From Anaerovibrio slackiae (GTDB taxonomy: Bacteria > Bacillota > Negativicutes > Selenomonadales > Selenomonadaceae), in the NCBI RefSeq assembly GCF_009695585.1, contig NZ_VUNR01000001.1, forward strand, positions 62,001-126,000: a stretch of 64,000 nt of DNA, in the 5' to 3' direction. Both the position numbers and the translations under genes were made by a program. Positions 1 to 8,751 of the stretch are shown here, in pieces; the stretch's first letter is position 1; each line of letters begins with the position of its first letter. The notes under the pieces were generated by a model. The model was not told the origin of the DNA and ran no database searches. It saw only the letters and a list, made by a program, of their open reading frames with translations.

Positions 1-200
1 GTGTCAATATATTATGGCATAATATAGCTCTTTGAGCAGATATGATGCTACACAAAAAGCTATTCATAAGCATAACATTATACTATGTGATTGGTCAATT
101 GTATTTGACCGCTATTAGTGGTAAAATGGGAAGGTAAATTCGGACAGGCTGCTGCCGCATGGGCAGTGCCTGCAAAATCATGGAAAATGAGGTGCAGATA

Positions 201-1418
201 TTGAGTGGGTTGAGAAAATTTGCTTCTTCCCGGGGCTGCAGGGATTTGATTGTAATGGCAGTTGTGGCAGAGGCATTTTTTGTGGCACTGTCGCCTGTGG
301 TGGCTGAAATCGCCCTGCTGCTGGGATTTGCCGTGTATTTATTCCGCTGGAAATTTGACAGCGGCTATCATTACCGCAAAAGCCCGGTTTTTGGCGCCAT
401 ACTGGTGTTCATGCTGTGCGGCGGGGTATCGGTGTTGGTATCCCCGGACAGGGGCTTCAGTTTTTACAACTGGTACAATCTGGCGGTGGTTTACTGCATG
501 ACCTTTGTGCTGGTTACGCAGAACGTGACTACCAAGGGCGAAGTGAAGTATATTGCCTATGCCCTGGGGCTGTCAGCTGCTATTGTGGTGGCCTATGGAT
601 TTTTTCAGTATACCTTTGGCATTGATACCAGCGAGATGAAGTGGGTTGATGGCGAGGCTTTTCCCGAGCTGAGAAAAAGGGTGTTTTCCACCTGGGAAAA
701 TCCCAATATTCTGGCAGCATATCTTGATATTGTCATCTGCGTCCTTTTGGGGCTTTTGGCAAAGCTGGAGGACAAAACTACGCGTATCTGGCTGGGCGGT
801 GCCATAGTGGCATGTCTTGCCTGCCTTGCTATGACTTATGCCCGGGGGGCGTTCCTGACTATCGTGGTCATCCTGGCTGGCTACGGCATCCTCAGGGACA
901 AGCGCATCCTGCTGGCGGTGATTGTGGTGATTGCCGGGATTTTGCTTTTGGACCCGGTGCTTTTGGAGCGTATGAAGACTGCTTTTTCCGTGGCGGATAC
1001 ATCATCTGAGATGCGCATCGCCATGTGGGAAAGCACGGTGCAGATGATTATGGACCATCCTTTGCTTGGCATCGGCTGGGGAGCTTACTGGATGGTTTAT
1101 CCGCTGTATGATACATATATTGTGGATGGCAGCGTGACCTTGGTTCATGCTCACAACATCTATCTGAATTATCCGGCAGAAATCGGTCTTCTGGGCGGTG
1201 CGGCGTTTTTTGTCTATTTCTTCAAATCTATGGGTGTGGCGCTGTTCAATCGGCGCGTGTTGCCTAACAAGGCCATGGAAGGGCTGCTTCTGGGGCTGGG
1301 GCTTGCCCTGGTTTCTGTTGCCCTCAATGGTGTGACGGATGATGTGCTGTTCAACATACCGTCTTCCATGCTTTTGTGGCTGATGTGCGGCCTGATATTT
1401 GTCATCAGGCGCCTGTAG
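201..1418 (+). CDS. O-antigen ligase / Wzy_C-family membrane protein
   Basis: Polytopic membrane protein of about 405 residues, nearly all hydrophobic helices. Near residues 310-345 there is a periplasmic-type loop followed by HNIYLNYPAEIG, the pattern of the Wzy_C/O-antigen ligase family. Members join or polymerise lipid-linked glycans at the periplasmic face of the inner membrane (LPS O-antigen ligation, or glycosylation of a protein). I chose the TTG at 201 because GAGGTG lies six bases before it; an upstream ATG at 159 lacks a clear ribosome-binding site. The exact substrate cannot be read from sequence. A surface-sugar cluster 22 kb away gives one plausible donor. Family is fairly sure, role inferred. 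Confidence 0.75.
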   Translation: MSGLRKFASSRGCRDLIVMAVVAEAFFVALSPVVAEIALLLGFAVYLFRWKFDSGYHYRKSPVFGAILVFMLCGGVSVLVSPDRGFSFYNWYNLAVVYCMTFVLVTQNVTTKGEVKYIAYALGLSAAIVVAYGFFQYTFGIDTSEMKWVDGEAFPELRKRVFSTWENPNILAAYLDIVICVLLGLLAKLEDKTTRIWLGGAIVACLACLAMTYARGAFLTIVVILAGYGILRDKRILLAVIVVIAGILLLDPVLLERMKTAFSVADTSSEMRIAMWESTVQMIMDHPLLGIGWGAYWMVYPLYDTYIVDGSVTLVHAHNIYLNYPAEIGLLGGAAFFVYFFKSMGVALFNRRVLPNKAMEGLLLGLGLALVSVALNGVTDDVLFNIPSSMLLWLMCGLIFVIRRL

Positions 1419-1501
1419 TGCTTGTCGTGAGCAATATTGTTGCGAAGCTGCGTTGTTGTAAATAAATGTTATTGTACTTGTTGGCAGGAGTTGGATAGTG
1501 T

Positions 1502-2290
1502 ATGGAAATCAGGCTGGATTGTGATGGGCCGATAGGCGTCATGGATAGCGGTATGGGTGGCATCAGCGTGCTCAGGGAGCTGGCAGGGCTGCTGCCCCAT
1601 GAGAATTTTGTGTTTTATGGCGATTCTGCCAATGCACCCTATGGCAGCCGCAGCACGGAGAAAATTTATCAGCTGACGGAGCAGGTGGTGCAGAAGCTTT
1701 TAAAGCGTGGCGTAAAGGCTGTGGTGATTGCCTGCAATACTGCCAGCAGTGCGGCAGGGGCAAGGCTTCGGGCGGAGTATCCTGAGCTGCCCATCGTGGC
1801 GATTGAACCGGCACTGAAACCGGCTGTGATTGCCTGTCCCGGTGGCAGGGTGGTAGTGCTGGCAACGGAAGCAACCCTGCGTGAGCGGAAGTTTGCGAGG
1901 CTTTTGACGGAATGGCAGGGAAAGGCGGAGATTATCAAGCTGCCTTTGCCGGGGCTGCCGGAGTTTGTGGAGCGGGGGGAGCTGGATTCGCCGCAGCTGC
2001 GTGAGTTTCTGCAGGGATTTTTTGTTCAGCTTGCGGACAGGCCTGTGGATGGCGTGGTGCTGGGGTGCACCCATTATCCTTTTGTCAGGAAGGTGATTGC
2101 GGAGCTTCTGGGCCCCCAGGTGAAGGTGTTTGACGGTGCGGCAGGTACGGCACGGCAGCTGCGCCGCCGCCTGTACAGCCGCCGGCTGCTGACAACCAGC
2201 CAGCAGCCGGGCAGCATCCAGTGGCTGAACAGCAGCCCTGAGCCTGAAATGATAGAGCTGTCAAAAAAGCTTTTCACTATTACAATATAA
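1502..2290 (+). CDS. murI: Glutamate racemase
   Basis: Cytosolic enzyme that interconverts L- and D-glutamate to supply D-Glu for peptidoglycan. The 262 residues match the family's usual length. The N-terminal GVMDSGMGG motif and the two catalytic cysteines are visible: Cys78 in IACNTAS and Cys189 in LGCTHYPF. The stop codon TAA lies inside the first bases of the palindromic repeat that follows, so the repeat end sets the C-terminus. It stands alone between a membrane protein and the repeat region. Confidence 0.95.
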   Translation: MEIRLDCDGPIGVMDSGMGGISVLRELAGLLPHENFVFYGDSANAPYGSRSTEKIYQLTEQVVQKLLKRGVKAVVIACNTASSAAGARLRAEYPELPIVAIEPALKPAVIACPGGRVVVLATEATLRERKFARLLTEWQGKAEIIKLPLPGLPEFVERGELDSPQLREFLQGFFVQLADRPVDGVVLGCTHYPFVRKVIAELLGPQVKVFDGAAGTARQLRRRLYSRRLLTTSQQPGSIQWLNSSPEPEMIELSKKLFTITI

Positions 2291-2837
2291 ATTTCAGTTT
2301 GTCGTAGTGCTGGTTTGTTACTTCGTGCACATACTGACTGAAATGGTTTGATAGTTCGTGGACTCTGTTCAGACATTATTAAAGGGACAGGTAGCGGCAG
2401 TACCCATAGAAAACTCGCTCTCGCTCGGAGGGGTGACAAAACCCTATTTCCATGATTATTTTCGGTCTAAATCCTTGTCTGCGTTGTTGTCGTCGGTCGG
2501 CATGGAACCACCATGCCTTCTTCCTCCGCCTAGCATACAAGGATTTATCCTCGAAACTAATTCATGTCAATAGGGTTTCGTCATCCCCTGCGCCTCGCGC
2601 TTCTAAGCTCCTGCATTGCTTACGCTCGCACTCGCTAATAAGCGAGGCTGCACTCAAGGTTTTCTTTGGGTACATGCCGCACCTGTCCATCTTTGTGTCT
2701 GAACAGATATGCACATAGTTATCAACTATACTCTGCTATACGATGCCAAGGTAATCAATCTAACTTTACGAACAAGCCTGAAAAGGGGGAGTCGGGAGGC
2801 TGACGAAACCTGCAACTGCCAACCGCTGTATAAACTG
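2286..2837. repeat. Palindromic interspersed repeat, copy A (split by an insertion)
   Basis: This block matches 9407-9799 in inverted orientation over its whole length. Without the 159-bp insertion at 2430-2588 it is 393 bp, the same as the other copy. The two halves of the element are themselves imperfect inverted repeats: both hold a TTTCAGTTT-type end, a CTGTTCAGACA segment and a GGGACAGGT/GGACAGGTG-type segment. The centre is a GCCTCGC...GCGAGGC hairpin. No conserved reading frame is evident. It resembles a non-autonomous MITE- or REP-like element. Its left end provides the murI stop codon. Confidence 0.85.
2430..2588. mobile_element. 159-bp hairpin element nested in repeat copy A
   Basis: This segment is absent from copy B (9407-9799), where 8-9 other bases occupy the site. 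Its ends are inverted repeats: GGGGTGACAAAACCCTATT at the left, and the complement of GGGGATGACGAAACCCTATT at the right. The similarity continues inward to ATCCTTGT/ACAAGGAT, giving arms of about 50 bases. The roughly 55-base loop contains a second perfect hairpin, GGCATGG...CCATGCC, at 2499-2517. This architecture fits a small MITE-like or structured mobile element. No coding capacity is seen. Confidence 0.7.
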
Positions 2838-2878
2838 ATGCCTTTTCCCGGCATGTACATCCTGCAGCAAATTTCCGC

Positions 2879-2924
2879 CTGCTGGAAAAATGATGTACTA
2901 ATGTTTTTCCAGCAGATGGAAAAA
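2879..2924 (+). promoter_or_regulatory. Overlapping inverted repeats upstream of the sorbitol operon
   Basis: A perfect 12-bp inverted repeat, CTGCTGGAAAAA (2879-2890) with TTTTTCCAGCAG (2904-2915), overlaps a second perfect 8-bp one, TTTTTCCA (2904-2911) with TGGAAAAA (2917-2924). The middle arm can pair with only one partner. Either this is a pair of DNA operator half-sites for the PRD regulator encoded downstream, or two alternative RNA hairpins. No U-run follows, so a simple terminator is unlikely. It lies 150-200 bp before srlD. Confidence 0.55.
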
Positions 2925-3076
2925 GAATGTATTAAAAATATCATAAATTTCTCCTACAATAAGTACAACAGATACGGAATGGTATCTAAGGAAAAGCAAG
3001 TATCAAAAGTACAGAAAGTACAATGAGCACAGAAGCAAGTGCAGAATCACAGGGCAAAAGGAAAGGGGAATTTGTG

Positions 3077-3877
3077 ATGAATGAGAACTGGCTGGGACTT
3101 ACAGACAAGGTCGTAATCGTAACGGGGGGTGCCTCCGGCATTGGCAGGCATGTGGTAACCACGCTGGTAGCTGCCGGGGCAAAGGCAGTCATTGTAGACA
3201 TGAATGTAACCACAGGTGAGATGCTGGATGGCGCTTATTGCGTGCAGTGCAACGTAACTGACAGCGCCAGCGTCAGGGCAATGGCTGATACCGTGGTGCA
3301 GAAGTACGGACGTATTGACGCATTGGTGAACAATGCTGGCATCAACATGCCGAGGCTTCTGGTGGATGTGCAGGGAGACAGGCCGGAATACGAGCTGAAC
3401 GATGACAGCTTCAACAAGATGTTTTCGGTCAACGTAAAGGGGGTATTCCTCTGTGCCCAGGCATGTGCCAGGCAGATGCTGAAGCAGGGCAAGGGCGTGA
3501 TTGTCAATATGTCCTCCGAGTCCGGCAAGGAAGGCTCCCAGGGGCAGTCGGCATACTCTGCCACCAAGGGTGCGGTAGACAGCTTCACCCGTTCCTGGGC
3601 CAAGGAGCTGGGCAAGTACAATGTGCGGGTGCTGGCATGTGCCCCAGGCATCATGGAAGCCACCGGCCTCAGGACGGATGCCTACAACGAGGCACTTGCC
3701 TATACCCGTGGCTGCAAGCCGGAGGATTTGTCCACGGATTATTCCAAGGTAATCCCCCTGGGCAGGGATGGCAAGCTGGACGAGGTAGGCGACCTGGTGG
3801 CTTATCTGGTATCTGACAGGGCAAGCTACATCGCCGGTACGACCATCAATATTTCAGGCGGCAAGTCCCGAGGCTGA
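3077..3877 (+). CDS. srlD: Sorbitol-6-phosphate 2-dehydrogenase (SDR family)
   Basis: Short-chain dehydrogenase of 266 residues. It carries the nucleotide-binding TGGASGIG at residues 16-23, NNAG near 85-88 and the catalytic Tyr160-x3-Lys164 (YSATK). Given its operon with sorbitol PTS genes, it most likely oxidises sorbitol 6-phosphate to fructose 6-phosphate with NAD in the cytosol. The start at 3077 has AAGGGGAA about nine bases upstream; an in-frame ATG at 3023 lacks a good site. The regulator begins 10 bases after its stop. Substrate assignment rests on context, since SDR sequence alone does not fix it. Confidence 0.88.
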   Translation: MNENWLGLTDKVVIVTGGASGIGRHVVTTLVAAGAKAVIVDMNVTTGEMLDGAYCVQCNVTDSASVRAMADTVVQKYGRIDALVNNAGINMPRLLVDVQGDRPEYELNDDSFNKMFSVNVKGVFLCAQACARQMLKQGKGVIVNMSSESGKEGSQGQSAYSATKGAVDSFTRSWAKELGKYNVRVLACAPGIMEATGLRTDAYNEALAYTRGCKPEDLSTDYSKVIPLGRDGKLDEVGDLVAYLVSDRASYIAGTTINISGGKSRG

Positions 3878-3886
3878 TAGCCGGGA

Positions 3887-5827
3887 TTGACAGATAAAGA
3901 AAGGGTGCTGAAGTTGAAAAACTTGTTTAATGATAATCGCATGTCCAGAATACTGCAATATTTTAGAAAGACTCCGGTTATCACGGTAGGCACCCTGGCT
4001 GACAAGCTGGAAGTCAGCGAGCGGACCATCCGCAATGACATCAGGCAGCTAAACCAGGAGCTGGGCTCCTGCGGGCTAATTGATGGCGAAAAGGGGAAAT
4101 ACAGCCTGCATATCTATTCTGCCGAGGGATTTCGGGCAATATATGCCAAATTAGTCGAAACAGACACATTTCTCAATTCTACAAGAAATCGCATGGATTA
4201 CGCATTCGGCAAGCTGATTCGCTCCGAGGAGCCTATTCTGACGGACGAGCTGGCTTATGAAATGAATGTGGGCCGTACTACCCTGATTGGTGATTTGAAG
4301 AAGCTGAGGGAGGAGCTGGCGCCCTACAGCCTGACGATTATTGGCAAGGCCAGCAAGGGGCTTTTGTTGCATGGCAGCGAGCCGGATATCAGGAAATACA
4401 TCCTGGACAACAATTATCATCAGCTGTATCGGGAATACCCGCTGGACAGGGAGCTGATGGAGGCGATTACGGAAACCTTCAATGCCTATGCCCTGGAAAA
4501 GAGCGTGCAGGAAAGGTTTGAGGAGTTTGTCACCCTGATGCTGGACAGGTTCCTGACGGGGCATTATATCGGCAGGCTGGAGCCGGGGTATTACAAGCTG
4601 GGCTCCAGGGATGAGTTTGAGATTGTTGATACCCTGATTAACAGGATTGGGCAGATTTTGCAGGTGGAGTTTCCCATTGAGGAAAAGCTGTTTTCCTTTC
4701 TGCCTATCCTTGGCATGCGCACCCCGGCGGATATAAGCAGCATCAACCATATCAAGCTGGATGAGGGCATTCGGGCGGTGCTGGAAAAGATTGTTTTAAA
4801 AATCCGCCAGGAGATGAATATCAATCTTGCCAACAATGAATTTACCCAGGAGTTTCTGTATCATATCATGTTCATGCTGAACAGGCTGCGGTATGGCATC
4901 AGGCTGGTCAATCCCATGCTGGAGGATTTGAAGTCAAAATATCCGCTGGCATATCAGATGGCAGGCATTGCCGCCTCGATTATTGAGGCTGAGTATGGGG
5001 TGACGGTGACTGATGATGAGCGTGGCTATCTGGCAGCCTATTTCGGGGTGTTCCTGACGGAAAGCGATTTGGCTGGCAGCAGGAAATTCAGGCTTGCCCT
5101 GGTCTGTGGCACAGGCAGGGTGACATCCCGGCTGGTGGCAGTGCAGCTGAAAAAGATTTTGGACAGCTCTGCGGAAATGGAGATGTTTTCCGCGGAACGG
5201 GTAACGGCTGAGCAGCTCAATCAGTATGATGTGGTGATTACCACTGTCAGGCTGGCTTGCCAGTGCCAGCGTCCTGTGATTCAGATTAATGAGATTTTTA
5301 ATGAGCAGGAGCTGCGCTACAAGCTGGAAAAGGCACGGTACTGGGATATTATAGAGCTGCCGGTGCTGGATAACAATCAGCTGGTTATGACAGGGCTTTT
5401 GAGCAAAAACAGGGCGTTTATCCTCAATGGATACGAGGAGTACGGGGAAGCCGTTGCCTATATGGTAAGGAGCCTGACAGAACGGGGGTATCTGGACGAG
5501 GGCTTTCTGGCAAGGCTGGAGGCGAGGGAGCAGCAGGGCACGATGGTGTTCGGCCACTCTGTAGCTATTCCCCACACGGTGCAGTATGCCGGTGAGCGGG
5601 TGGTCTTTGCCATGGGGGTGGCAAGGCAGCCCCTGAGGTATCAGGAGCAGGAGGTACGGGTGATTTTCCTGCTGGGGGTGCCGGAGAATATTGACGAGGA
5701 TGACAGCGTGCTGATTCGCGTGTATGACGAGATTATCAGCATTGCCAAGGATGAGGCGGTGCTGGGCAGGCTGTCAGAGGCTGGCAGCTTCCAGGAGCTT
5801 TTGAGTGCCCTGTACAGGCGAAAATGA
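3887..5827 (+). CDS. PRD-containing transcriptional regulator of sorbitol use (GutR-like, BglG/MtlR type)
   Basis: 646-residue modular regulator. An N-terminal HTH (about residues 15-75, with EVSERTIRND) is followed by two PTS-regulation domains (about 180-390), an EIIB-like region starting near residue 403 (CGTGRVTS), and a C-terminal EIIA-like domain with its phosphorylatable His in IPHT near residue 562. In this family, phosphorylation by PTS proteins couples activator activity to sugar availability. The start is either TTG 3887 or TTG 3914; the latter has AAAGAAAGGG upstream. It sits between srlD and gutM, so local control of the sorbitol operon is the natural role; overlapping repeats at 2879-2924 are candidate sites. 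Confidence 0.85.
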   Translation: MTDKERVLKLKNLFNDNRMSRILQYFRKTPVITVGTLADKLEVSERTIRNDIRQLNQELGSCGLIDGEKGKYSLHIYSAEGFRAIYAKLVETDTFLNSTRNRMDYAFGKLIRSEEPILTDELAYEMNVGRTTLIGDLKKLREELAPYSLTIIGKASKGLLLHGSEPDIRKYILDNNYHQLYREYPLDRELMEAITETFNAYALEKSVQERFEEFVTLMLDRFLTGHYIGRLEPGYYKLGSRDEFEIVDTLINRIGQILQVEFPIEEKLFSFLPILGMRTPADISSINHIKLDEGIRAVLEKIVLKIRQEMNINLANNEFTQEFLYHIMFMLNRLRYGIRLVNPMLEDLKSKYPLAYQMAGIAASIIEAEYGVTVTDDERGYLAAYFGVFLTESDLAGSRKFRLALVCGTGRVTSRLVAVQLKKILDSSAEMEMFSAERVTAEQLNQYDVVITTVRLACQCQRPVIQINEIFNEQELRYKLEKARYWDIIELPVLDNNQLVMTGLLSKNRAFILNGYEEYGEAVAYMVRSLTERGYLDEGFLARLEAREQQGTMVFGHSVAIPHTVQYAGERVVFAMGVARQPLRYQEQEVRVIFLLGVPENIDEDDSVLIRVYDEIISIAKDEAVLGRLSEAGSFQELLSALYRRK

Positions 5828-5895
5828 TTAGCGGCAAAGCTCATAATTGATGATGGATATTTTATGATGATAGGCAGATAGGAGAGGAGCTGGCA

Positions 5896-6351
5896 ATGAT
5901 GCTGGAGCTGGGACTGGCGATTTTGGGGGCTTTTATATTGCAGGCGGTGCTTAGCATGCTGCAAATGAAGCATTTTTCCAAGGAATTTATGAAGCTGAGG
6001 CGGCAGGGCAGGGTAGCCTGCGGCAGGCAGGCAGGAGGCTTCCGGGCAGGAGCCATTGTCATGTTCCTGCTGGATGATGAGGGCATCATCAGGGAGGCCC
6101 GCAAGATGGAAGGGGTTACCTTCCTGGCCCGGGTAAAGCCTATGTCGGGCTTTGAAGGCAGGTATATAGGTGACCTGACTGGTGACGAGGTGGAGACGAA
6201 GAACAAGAATCTCCGCAAGGCTGTGCTGGATGCGGCACTGACTTATCGGAAATTCGTTTCCGGCGAGCCTATTACGCCGCCGCCATCTCCTTTCCAGCTA
6301 GCTGCCATTAATGTACGCAATGCGCTGCAGCGCAGGAAGGTATGGGGCTGA
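5896..6351 (+). CDS. gutM: Glucitol operon activator GutM
   Basis: 151 residues with an N-terminal hydrophobic helix (about 1-22) and a basic cytosolic body, matching the GutM family, which assists expression of glucitol operons. GGAGAGGAG lies just upstream of the ATG. It is placed between the PRD regulator and the PTS membrane components, the classic context. How GutM acts biochemically is poorly known; the call rests on similarity and neighbours. Confidence 0.85.
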   Translation: MMLELGLAILGAFILQAVLSMLQMKHFSKEFMKLRRQGRVACGRQAGGFRAGAIVMFLLDDEGIIREARKMEGVTFLARVKPMSGFEGRYIGDLTGDEVETKNKNLRKAVLDAALTYRKFVSGEPITPPPSPFQLAAINVRNALQRRKVWG

Positions 6352-6436
6352 CGGCTTCCTTGCTTTCCGGGTTTGCCGGTACTGTCAGTATGAAGTGCCG
6401 GTATGTGATTTGAAGAAGTGAGAGAGGAAGATAGAT

Positions 6437-6991
6437 ATGGATATTCTCGTTAGTTTTGCATCGGGATTTATGAATTTGTTCAAGCTGGGCGGCGAGCAGT
6501 TTGTCAGTTGGATTACAGGGATTATTCCCACCATCGTCATGCTTCTGGTGCTGATGAACGCGATTATGTCGATTGTAGGACCTGAGCGCATGGAGAAAAT
6601 CGCAAAATTCTGCACAGGCAATCCAGTGCTGAGATATGCGGTGCTGCCTTTTATCAGTGCATTTATGCTGGGCAATCCGATGGCGCTGTCCATCGGCAAG
6701 TTCATGCCTGAGTTTTACAAGCCGTGCTATTATGCTTCGGCAACCTATCACTGCCACACCAACAGCGGTATTTTCCCTCATATCAACGTGGCAGAGCTGT
6801 TCATCTATCTGGGTATTGCCAATGGTGTGGCGCAGCTGGGGCTGGACATGGCTCCGCTGGCTGTCCGCTACCTTCTGGTAGGCCTGGTGGCAAACTTTAT
6901 TTCCGGCTATGCCACCGAGTTTACTACCCGCATGGTGGAAAGGCAGCAGGGCATCAGGCTGAGCCGTGAGTTCAAGACAGCGCATAATTAA
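6437..6991 (+). CDS. srlA: PTS glucitol/sorbitol transporter subunit EIIC
   Basis: Membrane protein of 184 residues forming part of the sorbitol permease channel. Hydrophobic segments and the stretch around [16 protein letters not shown] are characteristic of the SrlA family, and the length fits. GAGAGAGGAAG precedes the ATG. SrlE follows 13 bases after the stop with its own strong site. Together with SrlE and SrlB it forms the phosphotransferase that imports sorbitol as sorbitol 6-phosphate, the substrate of the dehydrogenase at the start of this operon. Confidence 0.92.
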   Translation: MDILVSFASGFMNLFKLGGEQFVSWITGIIPTIVMLLVLMNAIMSIVGPERMEKIAKFCTGNPVLRYAVLPFISAFMLGNPMALSIGKFMPEFYKPCYYASATYHCHTNSGIFPHINVAELFIYLGIANGVAQLGLDMAPLAVRYLLVGLVANFISGYATEFTTRMVERQQGIRLSREFKTAHN

Positions 6992-7004
6992 GGAGGCAGG
7001 CAAA

Positions 7005-8033
7005 ATGGCAGAGTTTAAGTCTATTCGTGTAGAGCATGGTGCCGGCGGCTTTGGCGGCCCATTGGTAATAACCCCCACTGAGAAGAAGAACAAGGTGATG
7101 TACATCACCGGCGGCGGTGCAGAGCCTGAGTGCCTGCAGCGCATCGTGGAGCTGACAGGGCTGACGCCTGTCAATGGCTTCAAGACCAACTGCCCGGAGG
7201 ATGAGCTGGCACTGGTGATTATTGACTGCGGTGGCACGCTGCGTTGCGGCATTTATCCCAAGAAGCGTATTCCTACCATCAATACCAATCCTGTGGGCAA
7301 GGCAGGCCCTATGGCAAAGTATATCACCGAGGATATTTATGTATCAGGTGTTACTTCCAAGCAGGTGCACCCGGCAGAGGGGGAGGCGGCTGCTGTAGCA
7401 GCTTCGGCGGAACCTCAGGCAGCTGACCTGCCAAAGCCGGAGACTGGTAAATTTACTGCAACCAAAAAGGTTTCCCAGACGCTGGCAGAGCAGGAAAATA
7501 AGAGCATTGTCACCATTGTGGGCCTGGCTGCAGGCAAGGTGGTCAGCACCTTCTATCAGGCGGCTCGTGATGCCATCCAGACCTGCATTACCACGCTGCT
7601 GCCTTTCATGGCATTTGTTTCCATGCTGATTGGCATTATCAATGGTTCCGGCTTTGGCGATGCCTTTGCTTCTGTCCTGACGCCGCTGGCAGGCAATATT
7701 TTCGGCCTGGTCATCCTGGGCATTATCTGCTCTATTCCGGGACTGTCCGCCCTGCTTGGCCCTGGTGCGGTAATCGCCCAGATAGTCGGCACCCTGGTGG
7801 GGGCAGAAATAGGCAAGGGCAATATCGATCCTCAGATGGCACTGCCAGCCCTGTTTGCTATCAATACCCAGGGTGCCTGCGACTTTATCCCTGTAGGCCT
7901 GGGCCTGGCTGAGGCAGAGACGGAAACAATTGAGGTAGGCGTTGTGTCGGTTATGTATTCACGCTTTGCCACCGGCTGGCTGCGGGTAATTATCGCTTAC
8001 TTTGCCAGCTTCGGGCTGTATGCAGCTGCATGA
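7005..8033 (+). CDS. srlE: PTS glucitol/sorbitol transporter subunit EIIB(C)
   Basis: 342 residues. The first 110 or so form the cytosolic EIIB domain with the likely phospho-Cys region [14 protein letters not shown] variable Ala/Glu-rich linker follows, then a C-terminal membrane domain with Gly-rich helices (about 170-342). I start at ATG 7005 because AAGGAGG sits directly upstream; a longer frame from 6966 overlaps srlA without a site. Domain order matches SrlE of other bacteria, where part of the membrane channel is carried here. Confidence 0.92.
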   Translation: MAEFKSIRVEHGAGGFGGPLVITPTEKKNKVMYITGGGAEPECLQRIVELTGLTPVNGFKTNCPEDELALVIIDCGGTLRCGIYPKKRIPTINTNPVGKAGPMAKYITEDIYVSGVTSKQVHPAEGEAAAVAASAEPQAADLPKPETGKFTATKKVSQTLAEQENKSIVTIVGLAAGKVVSTFYQAARDAIQTCITTLLPFMAFVSMLIGIINGSGFGDAFASVLTPLAGNIFGLVILGIICSIPGLSALLGPGAVIAQIVGTLVGAEIGKGNIDPQMALPALFAINTQGACDFIPVGLGLAEAETETIEVGVVSVMYSRFATGWLRVIIAYFASFGLYAAA

Positions 8034-8156
8034 TATGCTGATGATGGACGGTTGGTGTTGCAGGTAACTGATTGTGGTTGATGACAGATGATTGTAACCT
8101 GTCTTTGGGGCAGATGGCATAGCCCTTGTTGTGTAAAGTTTTTAGGAGGAATTGCG

Positions 8157-8525
8157 ATGAGCGTTATTTATGAAAATCAGGTCAAGGCATTGGGCGAATG
8201 TGTTGAAGAATTCAAGGACGAGGGCATTTTCATCATGTTTGGTGATAATGCGCCGGATGAATTAAAGGATTACTGCTATTCTGTCAGTGTGCAGCCTATT
8301 AATGGCACAATCGCACCAGGGCAGGTGCTTTCCGTGGATGACCAGTGCTATACCATCACTGCTGTGGGGGAGGAAGCCCCTGTTACCCTGGCAGGGCTGG
8401 GGCATTGCACCGTTAATTTCAGCGGTGCTACCGAGGTGGAGCTGCCCGGCACTATCTATGTGGAGCATAAGCCTATGCCGGTCATCAGGATTGGTTCCGT
8501 TATCCGCATCACTGACGGGCTGTGA
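8157..8525 (+). CDS. srlB: PTS glucitol/sorbitol transporter subunit EIIA
   Basis: Soluble 122-residue protein of the glucitol EIIA family, which passes phosphate from HPr to SrlE. The sequence includes VGEEAPVTLAGLGHCTVNF, and the His of GHCT is a candidate phosphorylation site. TTTTAGGAGG stands eight bases before ATG 8157, which rules out the upstream in-frame ATG at 8088. It is the last gene of the sorbitol operon; a terminator-like hairpin follows at 8658-8695. Confidence 0.92.
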   Translation: MSVIYENQVKALGECVEEFKDEGIFIMFGDNAPDELKDYCYSVSVQPINGTIAPGQVLSVDDQCYTITAVGEEAPVTLAGLGHCTVNFSGATEVELPGTIYVEHKPMPVIRIGSVIRITDGL

Positions 8526-8657
8526 TATGCAATATGATAACTGGTATCTGCTTACTCAGATATTTGTTATAGATTTTACTCCCAATATTTTATACTCCTT
8601 TTAATTCCTATCGGCGTTTCATGCTCCCCTCCTAATTGACATGAAGCGCAGCACCTG

Positions 8658-8695
8658 AACGCTGCTTGTGCCATTATGTGCAGGCGGCGTTTTGG
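8658..8695 (+). terminator. Rho-independent terminator after the sorbitol operon
   Basis: AACGCTGCTTGTGC pairs with GTGCAGGCGGCGTT over about 14 bp (with wobble pairs) around a six-base loop, followed by a short T-rich stretch. It is located 130 bp after srlB and before the HAD gene. Confidence 0.6.
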
Positions 8696-8751
8696 TGTAT
8701 GTGGGATAAACTGTGGCAAAATATATATTGGTTTAAGAAAGCGAGGATGTT

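Noticed and set aside
1-200. GGTCAA/TTGACC dyad at 93-110 and TA-rich DNA as a promoter of the first gene
   Set aside because: Boxes that resemble TTGACC and TAAAAT are only 11 bases apart, too close for a sigma-70 promoter.
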